From: CAZAPG01 sp964486935 | GTDB lineage: Bacteria > Chloroflexota > Anaerolineae > 4572-78 > J111 | Reading direction: 5' to 3' | Length of the DNA stretch: 64,000 nt | NCBI GenBank assembly: GCA_964486935.1 | Contig: CAZAPG010000020.1 | Location: 1 to 64,000 of the forward strand | Part shown: positions 1-8,805 of the stretch, one piece after another | How positions within the stretch are numbered: position 1 is the stretch's first letter | Layout: each line of letters starts with the position of its first letter | Position numbers and translations under genes: made by a program | The notes under the pieces: generated by a model | Seen by the model: the letters and a program-made list of their open reading frames with translations, nothing else | Database searches by the model: none | What the model was told of the DNA's origin: nothing

Positions 1-290
1 TGGTAGCGCGACGCGCCCCGGTCGTTGGGGCCGTCGCCCACGGGAAAGAAAAATTTGGTAGCCACAAAAAATCTATCCCGGCGGCCTTTGAGGGCATTGC
101 CTAACGTTTCCTCAGAGCGGCCATCCTGGTAGGCGTTGGCCGTGTCGATGTGGTTGATGCCCAGCTCCAGAGCAGCATCAATAATGTTGTTGACTTCTGC
201 TTGGGGCAATTTGTCTGAGCCAAAGCGGTTGGTGCCCAGCCCAATCACCGAAACGCGCGCGCCGGCGCTGCCAACTTGTCGATATTGCAT
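1..290 (-). CDS. Aldo/keto reductase, N-terminal part (runs off the window)
   Basis: The first 96 codons of an NAD(P)H-dependent aldo/keto reductase are present; the rest lies outside the window. The start MQYRQVGSAGARVSVIGLGT is typical of the family. It is followed by GINHIDTANAYQDGRSE, which carries the catalytic Asp and Tyr, and by FFVATKFFF, which carries the active-site Lys. The ATG at 288-290 has a clear AAAGGAG ribosome binding site a few bases upstream. Substrate cannot be told from this end. The MFS gene on the same strand ends 30 bases upstream, so the two may be co-transcribed (inference). Confidence 0.9.
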   Translation of the reverse strand, partial: MQYRQVGSAGARVSVIGLGTNRFGSDKLPQAEVNNIIDAALELGINHIDTANAYQDGRSEETLGNALKGRRDRFFVATKFFFPVGDGPNDRGASRY

Positions 291-319
291 GGTAAACTCC
301 TTTTTGAAATTTGGTTTCT

Positions 320-1516
320 TTACAGGTCATCTTTACCCTGGGCCGAATAGCTTATCAGCATGGCAAAAATAGCCAGCGCCAGGATAACGTTAATTAGAAT
401 GGCGAACATGGTCACGCGCGGCCCAATCGACTCGAAAAGCTGGCCGATAATCCAGGGCAGGGTCATGCCGCCCAAACTGGCCCCCACAAAAAACGAGCCG
501 GTAACCTGGCCGGTAATGGTCATGCGTCGCTCGGCCAGCGAGAGGGTGGTAGGGAAGATGGAGGCCATCGACACGCCAATACCCAGCGTGCCCGCCCACA
601 CCGCTACCAGCGAGCCGGGCCACAGCAAAATAATCGCCACGCTGATAACGCAGCCCAGCAAGTCGCCCAGCAAAATGTAGCGAGGCCGAAAGCGGGCGGC
701 AATGGGGATGGCCAGCAGCCGGCCTGCGGTCAGCGCGCCCCAAAAGGCCGAGGTGAGATAGGCGGCGGCGGTTTCGCCGGCCAGGTTCAGGGCCACGGTA
801 TAGGTAAAAATCCAGCCGCCAAAGCTCACTTCTGCGCCCACGTAGAGAAAAAAGAAGAGCGCAATCAAAAATACCAGCAGCTTGTTGACTCGCGCTTTTA
901 CGGGAACGCCATCTTCGTCAACCGTCTGGTCGGCGGGGCTGGGCATACGCAGCAGCCAGATGGCAACCGGCGCAATTAACAGGGCCAGTATCCAGTAGGC
1001 CCAGGTAATATCGCCGCTCATCAACACAGCCTGGGCAATAATAATGGGCGATAAAAAGGCTCCCACTCCAAAAAAGAAGTGCAACCCATTCATAAACGGC
1101 CCCACCCGGTGGCGATGCACCCAAACCAGCAGGGTGTTGCCGCCCACATCAACCGTGCCTTCGGCGGTGCCCAGCGCCAGCAGCACCAGGGTGAGCAGCC
1201 ACAGCAGCGGCATCAGGGGGGCCAGCACCATCATGCCGACCATCAGCAGCAACATGCCGCCCATCACCGGGTGGCCGGGCAGGCGGTCGTAAAGGCGTCC
1301 GCCTAAAAAAGAGCCGAGTAAATAGCCCAGCGAGCGGGCGGTAAACAAAAAACTAACCTCGCTGAGTAGCGATTGGGTGTGCTCGGCCAGGCCGGGCAGC
1401 GTTGGCCCCAGCGAGGCCGTTATCAGCCCAAGGGCTACAAAGGCGGCAAAATAGCCGGCGGTTTTGGTCAATCTCCCGCCGGCAGCAGTTGATGCAGCTA
1501 CAGTTGAGCTTGTCAT
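320..1516 (-). CDS. MFS permease, FucP/NaGLT1-like
   Basis: A 398-residue integral membrane protein with about 12 hydrophobic segments, the usual size of a major facilitator superfamily carrier. The first half has GSFLGGRLYDRLPGHPVMGG, the loop 2-3 signature of MFS proteins. DVGGNTLLVW followed by MNGLHFFFGVGAFLSP resembles the fucose-permease / NaGLT1 (MFSD4) branch, so a sugar or related small solute is the likeliest cargo. It lies just upstream of the aldo/keto reductase on the same strand, which fits an uptake-plus-reduction pair (inference). No strong ribosome binding site precedes the ATG at 1516. Family call is firm; substrate is a guess. Confidence 0.85.
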   Translation of the reverse strand: MTSSTVAASTAAGGRLTKTAGYFAAFVALGLITASLGPTLPGLAEHTQSLLSEVSFLFTARSLGYLLGSFLGGRLYDRLPGHPVMGGMLLLMVGMMVLAPLMPLLWLLTLVLLALGTAEGTVDVGGNTLLVWVHRHRVGPFMNGLHFFFGVGAFLSPIIIAQAVLMSGDITWAYWILALLIAPVAIWLLRMPSPADQTVDEDGVPVKARVNKLLVFLIALFFFLYVGAEVSFGGWIFTYTVALNLAGETAAAYLTSAFWGALTAGRLLAIPIAARFRPRYILLGDLLGCVISVAIILLWPGSLVAVWAGTLGIGVSMASIFPTTLSLAERRMTITGQVTGSFFVGASLGGMTLPWIIGQLFESIGPRVTMFAILINVILALAIFAMLISYSAQGKDDL

Positions 1517-2002
1517 TTTTTTTGAGTTCGCTTTCTTTGGATCAGGATTGGACGGAGGCTATCCGGGCGCGCGTTTCAACTCGCTATTGAAGCTAAAAAT
1601 GGATTCCAAAACGGCGCGGCTATTGCCCCGTGCCCAGCGCAAAGCATACTCAATCGGGCTAATCGTGTCAATAATGAGAGGCGCTGCGGGCAAATGGCGC
1701 TGATGGTGAAAAGGGGGTAATCAGTAACAGGGGACTATATTAAAATTTTCCCATCAGGTGGCTAAAACAATAATGCCTGGCATAATAGGCAGCAGGGCTA
1801 TGGCCGCCGAATGTTGCGGACATTTGCTGTTTCTGGTACGGGTTCTCTTCGTAAATGCGACCGCACACGCTGGCAATCGCCGAAATCTATTCTCATCTCA
1901 GCCCACCACGATGCTACAGCATCATTCTTTCGGCAAGGAAAACGGAGAAGTTGGGGGGAGCTACCCCCCAAACCCCCCGGCCTACGGCGTTTTCCTTAAC
2001 AG
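1517..2002. other. Gap without a convincing gene
   Basis: This stretch lies between the MFS start and the DoxX-like stop. Open frames across it on the plus strand show no recognisable motif and run antisense into the DoxX gene, so I do not call them. It holds one strong GC hairpin near its right end, described separately, and otherwise unremarkable sequence that may include the MFS promoter. Confidence 0.5.
1951..1971. repeat. GC-rich hairpin downstream of the DoxX-like gene
   Basis: TTGGGGGG, a 5-base loop, then CCCCCCAA: a perfect 8-bp stem, followed by a further C6 run. It lies about 30 bases past the stop of the minus-strand DoxX gene. No clean T tract follows on that strand, so it is either a weak terminator or RNA 3'-end stabiliser, or a copy of a dispersed G/C-run repeat. 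Confidence 0.5.
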
Positions 2003-2461
2003 TTATTCCAGCAGCCGGTCCAGCGCAAAAAGCTGTTTATCAACCGACACCAAAAATAGCGCGTGCCACATAATCAGCATCAGGTACGACCAGGGCCACT
2101 CGCCCGGCACGGCTATCAGGCTGACGGCCAGATTGAGCGACCAAAGCAGCCCCAGCGCCGCTCCCCAGCGAGTTCGCAGGCCCAGCAACAGCGATAGACC
2201 CACCAGCAGTTCAACCAAAAAGGTGAGCCAGGCAAACAGGGTAAAATTGGGGATGACCACCCCGGCTACAAAATCGGCGTAGGGGCCGATGGCAGGGTGA
2301 GCCACTTGCAGTTGCATCCACTCCAGCAGGCTGCGGTGGCCTTCTGAGGCGGCAAAGGTAGGCGGCAGTTTCCAGCGCAGCGAGGCCAGCCACAACAGGC
2401 CAATTACGCTGCGGCAGCCAGACAGCGCCAGGGGAAAAAATTGGTTGAGATTAAATTTCAT
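2003..2461 (-). CDS. DoxX-like small membrane protein
   Basis: A 152-residue protein with about four hydrophobic helices: GCRSVIGLLWLASLRWKLPP near the N-terminus, a segment around VIPNFTLFAWLTFLVELLVG, then SLLLGLRTRWGAALGLLWSLNL and a last helix near WSYLMLIMWHALFLVS. The layout, and the small polar residues in the first helix followed by R-W-K, match the DoxX/TQO-small-subunit superfamily. These are quinone-related or membrane redox accessory proteins, mostly of unknown role. It sits directly downstream of the Rieske-glutamate synthase gene (26-base gap), so it may be the last gene of that redox cluster. The ribosome binding site is weak. Confidence 0.75.
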   Translation of the reverse strand: MKFNLNQFFPLALSGCRSVIGLLWLASLRWKLPPTFAASEGHRSLLEWMQLQVAHPAIGPYADFVAGVVIPNFTLFAWLTFLVELLVGLSLLLGLRTRWGAALGLLWSLNLAVSLIAVPGEWPWSYLMLIMWHALFLVSVDKQLFALDRLLE

Positions 2462-2486
2462 TATAAAGGCTACAAAATTATTAAAA

Positions 2487-4130
2487 TTACAGGGGCGTCA
2501 CGCCGCCATAGGGGATACCGGCCAGGTAGGCCATATCGCGCTTGTATGTGGTCAGGTCATCCAGGCAAAACTGGTTTAGATGGCTGTGGCCGCAGGCGCG
2601 GGCTAACACCTGCATCAGGTGGACGGTGGCTTCAAAGTAGTTTTTCAACCGCTGGGCCGACTTGTCCACAATCAGCCGGGCGCGCAGGTGGGGCTTTTGG
2701 GTGGCAATGCCCACCGGACAGTTGTTGGTGTGGCAGGCCCGCATCCCCAGGCAACCAATAGCCTGGATGGCCGCGTTCGAGACGGCCACGCCATCCGCGC
2801 CCAGGGCCAGCGCCTTCACAAAATCGCTCTCGGTGCGCAGGCCGCCGGTGATAACCAGGGTGACATCCCGCCGGCCCCGTTTGTCCAGGTGGCGGCGGGC
2901 GCGGGCCAGCGCGGGAATGGTCGGCACGGAGATATTCTTTTTGAAGATTTCGGGAGCCGCACCGGTACCGCCGCCCCGCCCATCCAAAATAATATAATCG
3001 ACGCCCACGGCCAGGGCAAAATCAATATCATCCTCAATGTGCTGGGCCGACATTTTGAAACCGACAGGGATGCCGCCCGACACATCGCGCACCTGGGCGG
3101 CCACGCGCTGAAAATCCTGCACGCTGACCAGATCGGGGAAAGTGGCCGGGCTGATGGCCGGCGTGCCCTCTTCCAGTTCTCGCACTTTGGCAATTTTGCC
3201 GACGACTTTGTTGCCGGGCAGGTGGCCGCCGGTGCCGGTTTTGGCCCCTTGCCCGCCCTTAAAGTGAAACGCCTGCACCTTTCTAACATTTTCAAGGTGC
3301 CAGCCAAACTTGGCCGAGGCCAGCTCGTAAAAATAACGTGAGTTGGCCGCCTGCTCCTCCGGCAGCATACCCCCCTCGCCGGAGCAGATGCCGGTGCCGG
3401 CCATCTCTGCGCCGGTAGCCAGGGCCACTTTGGCTTCTTCGCTTAACGCGCCAAAGCTCATATCGCTCACCAACAGGGGGATTTCCAGCTGCAGCGGTTT
3501 TTTGGCGTTAGGGCCAATAATCAACTCTGTGCCTACCGGGGCATCATCCATCAGCGGGCGGCGGGCAAGCTGGCCGGTCACAATGTTAATATCCTCCCAG
3601 CGCGGCAGTTCCGTCAGCGAGACGCCCATGGCCGATACTTTGCCGTGATGCCCAAAGTTCTTCAATCCGTTTTTGGCTAAATCACGGATATATTTGTTGT
3701 GCGGCTCATCGGGCGTGCCGTGAAGGTCGGCGTACAGGCCCAGATATTCCTCTCGATTGTAGGGCTGAGGGTGTTCGACCCGCCAGGCGATGATTTCGTT
3801 TTCATCCACGTAAACGGCGTCGTCAGCCGGGTCAACCCAGGCGTTGAACTTGTGCAAAAATTCGCTGTTGTTGTATTCGCTCACGCCGGTATCGTAGCGG
3901 TAGTCCCAGTTGTGTACCCCACAGATGAGGTTGTGCCCTTCGATGCGGCCATCGGCCATTAGCGCGCCGCGATGCTGGCAGCGCCCGTACAGCACCGAAA
4001 CGTTGTCGTCGTAACGCACCACCACCAGATCAACGTTGGCCGCCAGCGCGTATTGCGGCTGGCGGTCGGGCAACTTGCTCCAGTGGGCTACGCTTACTTT
4101 TTTGGTTGCGGGGGATTTAACGGTTGACAT
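2487..4130 (-). CDS. Rieske [2Fe-2S] + glutamate synthase FMN-domain fusion
   Basis: 547 residues from the ATG at 4130, which has AAGGAG nine bases upstream; the longer reading to 4160 lacks this. Residues 15-115 are a Rieske domain with C51-x-H53 and C70-x-x-H73 cluster ligands. The rest is the FMN and 3Fe-4S domain of glutamate synthase: GGQGAKTGTGGHLPG, the (beta/alpha)8 stretch GVDYIILDGRGGGTGAAPE, and the iron-sulfur cysteines in CLGMRACHTNNCPVGIATQ. The glutaminase domain of GltB is absent, as in stand-alone FMN-binding glutamate synthase family proteins. It probably moves electrons between an FMN/Fe-S core and a partner through the Rieske centre; the substrate is unknown. It is in one strand-wise cluster with a second Rieske fusion. 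Confidence 0.85.
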   Translation of the reverse strand: MSTVKSPATKKVSVAHWSKLPDRQPQYALAANVDLVVVRYDDNVSVLYGRCQHRGALMADGRIEGHNLICGVHNWDYRYDTGVSEYNNSEFLHKFNAWVDPADDAVYVDENEIIAWRVEHPQPYNREEYLGLYADLHGTPDEPHNKYIRDLAKNGLKNFGHHGKVSAMGVSLTELPRWEDINIVTGQLARRPLMDDAPVGTELIIGPNAKKPLQLEIPLLVSDMSFGALSEEAKVALATGAEMAGTGICSGEGGMLPEEQAANSRYFYELASAKFGWHLENVRKVQAFHFKGGQGAKTGTGGHLPGNKVVGKIAKVRELEEGTPAISPATFPDLVSVQDFQRVAAQVRDVSGGIPVGFKMSAQHIEDDIDFALAVGVDYIILDGRGGGTGAAPEIFKKNISVPTIPALARARRHLDKRGRRDVTLVITGGLRTESDFVKALALGADGVAVSNAAIQAIGCLGMRACHTNNCPVGIATQKPHLRARLIVDKSAQRLKNYFEATVHLMQVLARACGHSHLNQFCLDDLTTYKRDMAYLAGIPYGGVTPL

Positions 4131-4294
4131 GCTGGCTCTCTCCTTATTGATATTGGTCATTCATCAGGTTCGCCCTATAAGCAATTTTGTTTGATACTGT
4201 TAATGTGGTGAAATTTGTGGCCGGCAATGTGATAAGCGGTAGCGCGGATACTCGTAATTTTGCCGTCGGCCCCCAATTATCATCTCAGATACGC

Positions 4295-5122
4295 CTACTT
4301 CATCAAATTAGCGCCGGCCTTCTGCACCGTCCGCAAAAAGTTGAGCAGTTTTTCGGCAGGGTCGTCAATTCCAACCAGCGCGTCGTACATCATCACTGCG
4401 CCGGTAAAGCCTTGGGTGTGCCATTTGGCGTCGGCGGGTAACACCGAGTCGGTCAGGCCATCCGGCATGGGGTAAGCGGTGATGTAAAAGTAAGGGCTGG
4501 GAATGCCTTCATCGCCGGGCGAAAAGCCAAAGTTCATCTGCTCGTCGGCGTACTCCTCGTTGGCGGGGTCCTGGCCGGGCACGAGTCGCCCGGAAAACCA
4601 GAGCATGGCCAGGTCAATGTGATGAGGCCAGAGCTGCACCGGGCCGGTTTCCTGGCGCAGTTCACCTCTGAACTGTTTGAAAATGGCGTCAATCTGCGAG
4701 AGAGCCTGCCAGTAACGTTCCACAACGGCGCGGTCATACACGCCGGAGGTGGTATCGGCAAACAGGTTGCGGTCGATATCCGGCTCGATGTCCATCAGTT
4801 TTAGGGCGGCCAGCGTGTCGTTGCAAAATTGGGCCGCAGACTGCCCCCGCAGCGGTGTTTGCCATTGCTCGCCCCGGCTGGTGGTGATGACCAGCCGGTG
4901 GGCGGTCAGGTCGAGCAGCAGTTCATAAGTTCGCGCTCCGGCGGGGATGGCCGTGGTGGTCAGGCCGCTGGCCGACACCCGCAAACTCACATGAAACCAG
5001 TGTTTGTGGCGGGGCGTCATAGCCCGGCGCACCTTGCCGATGACTTTGGCGTAGGGTTGCAGGGTTGCCAGGGTGGGTTTCAAATCTGATAGAGACAAAG
5101 GTGGGAAAATATGTTGAGTCAT
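4295..5122 (-). CDS. DUF5996-like protein
   Basis: 275 residues from the ATG at 5122, chosen because GGAGG lies five bases upstream; an in-frame ATG four codons earlier has no such site. The sequence has no membrane segment. PRHKHWFHVSLRVSASGL, LWPHHIDLAMLWFSGR and SPGDEGIPSPYFYITAYP are the recurring conserved stretches of the uncharacterised DUF5996 family, with many His, Trp and Tyr residues that could form a binding pocket. Function is unknown. It lies between two Rieske fusion genes with short gaps on both sides, so it probably belongs to their operon. Confidence 0.75.
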   Translation of the reverse strand: MTQHIFPPLSLSDLKPTLATLQPYAKVIGKVRRAMTPRHKHWFHVSLRVSASGLTTTAIPAGARTYELLLDLTAHRLVITTSRGEQWQTPLRGQSAAQFCNDTLAALKLMDIEPDIDRNLFADTTSGVYDRAVVERYWQALSQIDAIFKQFRGELRQETGPVQLWPHHIDLAMLWFSGRLVPGQDPANEEYADEQMNFGFSPGDEGIPSPYFYITAYPMPDGLTDSVLPADAKWHTQGFTGAVMMYDALVGIDDPAEKLLNFLRTVQKAGANLMK

Positions 5123-5193
5123 GTATTCCTCCATATAGGTGCTGACAGGTCGTATTGCATATTCCGTAGTTTTTACGCAACACGCAATACGTT

Positions 5194-7134
5194 CTACGTT
5201 TGCGTTGGGTCGGTCAATATTTCCACAAGGGCCGGGCCGTTGGCCGCGAGGCCGCTTTTCATAGCTTCAACCATTTCGTCCGGCTTGCTGACGCGGAGGC
5301 CAACGCCGCCGCACAGTTTGGCGTATTCGGCAAAGTTGGGGTTGTGCAGACTGGTTTGCCACACCGGAAATTTGCCGGCCCGCTGCTCTTTAGAGATTTT
5401 GCCCAGCTCTGAGTTGTTGAGCAGAATGTGGCAGATGGGCATGTTGTATTTTACAGCGGTGGTAAAATCGGCCAGGTATTGGCCAAAGCCGCCGTCGCCG
5501 GAAACGGAGATGATTTTGCGTGCGTCGCCCACGGCGGCCCAGGCCCCCATTGCCGCCGGAAAAGCAAAACCGATGCTGCCCAAATAGCCCGACATCAGCA
5601 CGCTCTGGTTTTGGCACTCAAAAAAGCGGCCAAAGCTGTAGGTGTTGTTGCCCACATCCACGCAGATGACCGCATCCTCCGGGGCCAGTTCCGACAGGTG
5701 TTTGAAGACCAGGGCCGGGTGCATCCGGCCTCTGGCATCCAGGTGGCCAACGTGCTTCTCTTTTTCGGCGCGCCAGTAGGCCCAGCGTTTGGCGATGTCG
5801 CTCCGCACCTGGGGCCGCTGTACCGGGGTGACCCGCTGGCAAAAGAGTTTGAGCGTGGCCCCAATCTCGCCCCACAGCGGCACGGTGACCGGGTGGAATT
5901 TGCCCAGGGTCATGCGGTTAATATCAATTTGAATGGTTTTCTTTTTGGTGGAGATGCCGGTGTGGTTGGAGAATGACGCGCCCAGCACAATCAGCAAATC
6001 GCTCTGGCCCATCATGCTGCTGCCCACCGGCGTGCCGCTGCGCCCCAGCACCCCACAGCCCAGGGGATGGTGGTCGGAGACGATGCCTTTGCCTTTGAAA
6101 GTGGTTATGATGGCGGCGTCGATGGTTTCGGCAAATCGAATAATCTCTTCCCGGTGGTAGCGCGCGCCGTGCCCCACAATCAGCGAGGGGCGTTTGGCGT
6201 GGTTGATAAGGTCAATGGCTTCGTTCAGCTCGGCTTCCGGCGGAGTGATTTGAATGGCGGAGACGCGCCCGCGTTTGGGCGTGTCGGGCAGGGGGTCGCG
6301 GGCAGGGGCTTCCTGCACCTCGTTGGGCAAAATCAGGTGGGCGACACCCTGCTCCACGATAGCGTGCTTGAGGGCCAGGGCCATTAACTCGCTGGCGTTT
6401 TTGTGGGTCAACACCGTCTGGCCCCAGGTGCGGACGGCATCGAAAGCGGCGTACAGATCAACCTCCTGAAACGCGCCGGGGCCGACCACCTGCGTGTCAA
6501 CCTGCCCGCTGAGGGCCAGCACCGGAGCGCGGTCCATTTTGGCATCCCACAGGCCGGTGAGCATGTTGGTGCTGCCCGGCCCGGCAATGGCAAAACAGGC
6601 CGCCGGTCGCCCGGTGAGCTTGCCGTAGGCGGTGGCGGCAAAGCTGGCCGCGCCTTCGTGCCGCACGCCAAAAAAGCGCAGCCGGCCCGCTTCCTCGGCC
6701 CGGCGCAGAGCGTCGGCAAAGCCCAGATTGCTGTGGCCGACCATGCCAAAGACGGTATCGACGCCCCAGTCGGTCATCACCTGCACCATCTGGTCGGAGA
6801 CGGTAGGCCGGTGTTCCGGCTCATCCACCTGCACGTAAATGCCGTCTTCGCGCAGTTCCAGCTTTAGGGGGCTGGCGTGGTCGCCGTAGCCTTCGGGGGG
6901 ATTGCCGCTTTTGGGGTCGTACTCGTAGCCGTGCCAGGGGCAGATGAGCCATGGGCCATCCAGTTGACCCTCGCCCAGCGGGCCGCCCTGGTGGGGGCAG
7001 CGATTATCAAGGGCGGTGTAGCCGTGCTCGGCGGTGTGAATGAGGCAGACGGCGGTGAAGCCCGCCACAACGGTGGTCACCTGTCCCTCCGGCAGGTCGC
7101 CCACTTCTGCCACTTTGTACCATTTTGTCGCCAT
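5194..7134 (-). CDS. Rieske [2Fe-2S] + thiamine diphosphate enzyme fusion
   Basis: 646 residues. Residues 1-105 form a NirD-like Rieske domain (C46-P-H48, C65-P-W-H68). From about 110 the chain is a complete ThDP enzyme of the acetolactate synthase / pyruvate oxidase family. The N-terminal PYR domain carries the cofactor-activating Glu in VRHE160GAASFAA, a central domain follows, and the C-terminal PP domain has the GDGGF...NN ThDP-Mg motif near residues 540-570. A pyruvate-like 2-oxoacid is the likely substrate (family inference), with the Rieske centre a possible electron acceptor for oxidative decarboxylation. No membrane anchor or signal peptide. First gene of the minus-strand cluster that continues through DUF5996 and the Rieske-glutamate synthase fusion. 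Confidence 0.88.
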   Translation of the reverse strand: MATKWYKVAEVGDLPEGQVTTVVAGFTAVCLIHTAEHGYTALDNRCPHQGGPLGEGQLDGPWLICPWHGYEYDPKSGNPPEGYGDHASPLKLELREDGIYVQVDEPEHRPTVSDQMVQVMTDWGVDTVFGMVGHSNLGFADALRRAEEAGRLRFFGVRHEGAASFAATAYGKLTGRPAACFAIAGPGSTNMLTGLWDAKMDRAPVLALSGQVDTQVVGPGAFQEVDLYAAFDAVRTWGQTVLTHKNASELMALALKHAIVEQGVAHLILPNEVQEAPARDPLPDTPKRGRVSAIQITPPEAELNEAIDLINHAKRPSLIVGHGARYHREEIIRFAETIDAAIITTFKGKGIVSDHHPLGCGVLGRSGTPVGSSMMGQSDLLIVLGASFSNHTGISTKKKTIQIDINRMTLGKFHPVTVPLWGEIGATLKLFCQRVTPVQRPQVRSDIAKRWAYWRAEKEKHVGHLDARGRMHPALVFKHLSELAPEDAVICVDVGNNTYSFGRFFECQNQSVLMSGYLGSIGFAFPAAMGAWAAVGDARKIISVSGDGGFGQYLADFTTAVKYNMPICHILLNNSELGKISKEQRAGKFPVWQTSLHNPNFAEYAKLCGGVGLRVSKPDEMVEAMKSGLAANGPALVEILTDPTQT

Positions 7135-7232
7135 TGCCTTCTCCCGGTTTTATTTGTTTGTACGCTTTGACCTGCTGTTGTTACAGTTTTGGGGTGAGCA
7201 TTAGTGAACTGTAGGTGGGGTAATTATCGAGT

Positions 7233-7241
7233 AGTATATCA
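7233..7241 (-). promoter_or_regulatory. Extended -10 element for the Rieske-ThDP operon
   Basis: Read on the minus strand the sequence is TGATATACT, an extended -10 (TGnTATACT) about 95 bases upstream of the ThDP start codon. No good -35 hexamer lies at the normal distance, which is tolerable for extended -10 promoters. Moderate support only. Confidence 0.4.
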
Positions 7242-7434
7242 CAACTTTTTGCGTTTGTTTGTTAAAAATCTAACAGACGCGAAATTGTGTGTTGCGGGCC
7301 GGCATAACCCATCTTACGAGGAAATTCTTACGAGCTACTTAAATAAATATTATGATTTTATTAAGATTGAATCATCCCAAACTTCTCCAAGATATCCTCA
7401 CTCTTTAAACTATCCCCACTGAGATGCTACTTGA

Positions 7435-7446
7435 AGTCTGTAGACT
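7435..7446. promoter_or_regulatory. Inverted repeat, candidate controller-protein operator
   Basis: AGTCT-GT-AGACT, flanked by imperfectly matching TTGA and TCAA, sits about 70 bases upstream of the controller gene. Controller proteins of type II R-M systems bind short dyads built on GACT/AGTC just upstream of their own gene, so this is the obvious operator candidate. Not proven. Confidence 0.4.
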
Positions 7447-7514
7447 CAAAGGCTTCATTTTTATACTCTTACAGAGCTAAATAAATACTTTATTGTCCAA
7501 TAGGATTATGTGAG

Positions 7515-7760
7515 ATGAACAAACGTGGCCTGGAGTTAAGAAGAATTCTAGCGTATAACGTCCGTGCCTTGCGGCGACAAAAAAATCTGTCCCAGGAAGA
7601 ATTGGCCGATTTATGTAGTCTTCATCGCACTTACGTTGGTTCTATTGAGCGCGCAGAACGGAATGCTACGCTCAGCACATTAGAGGCATTGGCCTCCGCG
7701 TTGAACGTGTCTGTGCCTGATTTACTTACCCAAAAGGTCACTCACGACGATGACAATTAA
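7515..7760 (+). CDS. R-M controller protein (XRE-type HTH)
   Basis: 81 residues making almost only a helix-turn-helix of the XRE/Cro type. The segments NVRALRRQKNLSQEELADLC, HRTYVGSIERAERNATLSTLEALASAL and NVSVPDLL are the five helices in order. Size and position, immediately before a restriction endonuclease gene and overlapping its start by 11 bases, are those of the C proteins that delay endonuclease expression until the methylase has acted. It is expected to act as a dimer at a dyad upstream of itself (see 7435-7446). Only the REase is translationally coupled to it; the methylase is convergent. Confidence 0.88.
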   Translation: MNKRGLELRRILAYNVRALRRQKNLSQEELADLCSLHRTYVGSIERAERNATLSTLEALASALNVSVPDLLTQKVTHDDDN

Positions 7761-8805
7761 ATATGAGCGATCTCCTGAGAAATATCAAAGAAATATTTCA
7801 GAAAGTAGACTTTCTATTTATGATCGTATCGAAATTGGCGATCCAGATTTATGGATACCCACACCGGAACTCGAGAAATTACTGGATGAGGGCTTGAAAG
7901 GGCTTTCACTCCAAGGATTACCGCTACGAACACGCTCAAAAGTGGTAAAACAAGAAGTGTGTGGCGTACTGGGTTATCCTGTACCACGTTCATTTAAAAG
8001 AACTCAACCCCGATTCCCTGGGCAAGTCTTCGACATTTATGTCCAAAAATCGAACAATCTCCAAATTTGGAATGAAGACATCTCCCCAATACGCAGATAT
8101 GTTATTATCCGGGTTTCGTCCGATGATATTATTGAGCGGGTGAAAGTTATTACGGGAGACGTGCTCGCAAAATTTGATACGACTGGTACTCTTACTCAAA
8201 AATATCAGGCTCGCCTTATCCCGAAAGAGGCTACAACTGAACTTGTAGTTCCAGAGGATACAGACAATCTCAAATTAGTTCTTATCAAGAAAACCCATCG
8301 AATCCTGTTTGATGCGTCTCCAATTGATTATCCCACCCCTGAAAACCTTTTGCCAATAGATATAATCTTTGAACGGCTCAGGGGGCTTGTGAACAACCAA
8401 TTTGCAGATGTTGGTTCCGACCAGGAGCGCAATCGTGGCGCTCTACTGCATCAACTTGTCTGTGAGGTGCTTGGTTATCAAGATTTTCGAGATGATGGTC
8501 GATTTCCCGATATTCGGAATCAACTGCTAGAGATAAAACTTCAAACATCACCAACAATTGATTTAGGGCTTGTACGACCAGATAGCGAAGAACCGTTAGG
8601 TATTCCTAAAATTGAGGGAAGGCAAATTCGACACCGTGATGTCCGCTACGCGCTTTTTTACGCAAATACGGACGGTAAACAAGTTACTTTAACCCGCTTT
8701 TACCTGACAACTGGAGCGGCTTTCTTTACACGCTTTCCACAATTTCAAGGCAAAACACTGAACAAAAAGTTACAGATACCATTACCTGGCGATCTTTTCA
8801 GATGA
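7750..8805 (+). CDS. Type II restriction endonuclease (PD-(D/E)XK)
   Basis: 351 residues. The likely active site is in the C-terminal third: DDGRFPDIRNQLLEIKLQTS, that is PD followed after a short strand by E-I-K, the PD-(D/E)XK arrangement. The N-terminal half (for example RSKVVKQEVCGVLGYPVPRSF) is probably for recognition and dimerisation. The gene starts inside the controller gene (11-base overlap) and its 3' end overlaps the convergent methylase by 24 bases, so the three genes form a compact type II unit. Recognition sequence cannot be inferred. AT-rich codon use differs from neighbours outside the island, a sign of recent acquisition. Confidence 0.8.
   Translation: MTIKYERSPEKYQRNISESRLSIYDRIEIGDPDLWIPTPELEKLLDEGLKGLSLQGLPLRTRSKVVKQEVCGVLGYPVPRSFKRTQPRFPGQVFDIYVQKSNNLQIWNEDISPIRRYVIIRVSSDDIIERVKVITGDVLAKFDTTGTLTQKYQARLIPKEATTELVVPEDTDNLKLVLIKKTHRILFDASPIDYPTPENLLPIDIIFERLRGLVNNQFADVGSDQERNRGALLHQLVCEVLGYQDFRDDGRFPDIRNQLLEIKLQTSPTIDLGLVRPDSEEPLGIPKIEGRQIRHRDVRYALFYANTDGKQVTLTRFYLTTGAAFFTRFPQFQGKTLNKKLQIPLPGDLFR

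Larger units (their letters stand above)
7135..7514. other. Divergent intergenic region at the R-M island edge
   Basis: AT-rich spacer between the minus-strand ThDP gene and the plus-strand controller gene. A 72-codon open frame at 7204-7422 has no motif and low-complexity codon use, and is not called. The region must hold promoters for both directions; the best candidates are listed separately. The base composition changes here from the GC-rich host to the AT-rich restriction-modification island. Confidence 0.6.

Noticed and set aside
1758..2282. Plus-strand frame of 174 codons across the DoxX gene
   Set aside because: Antisense to a clear membrane protein gene; product is low-complexity Ser-rich sequence.
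7204..7422. 72-codon plus-strand frame in the divergent spacer
   Set aside because: No motif, no ribosome binding site, AT-rich random-like composition; it lies where the promoters must be.
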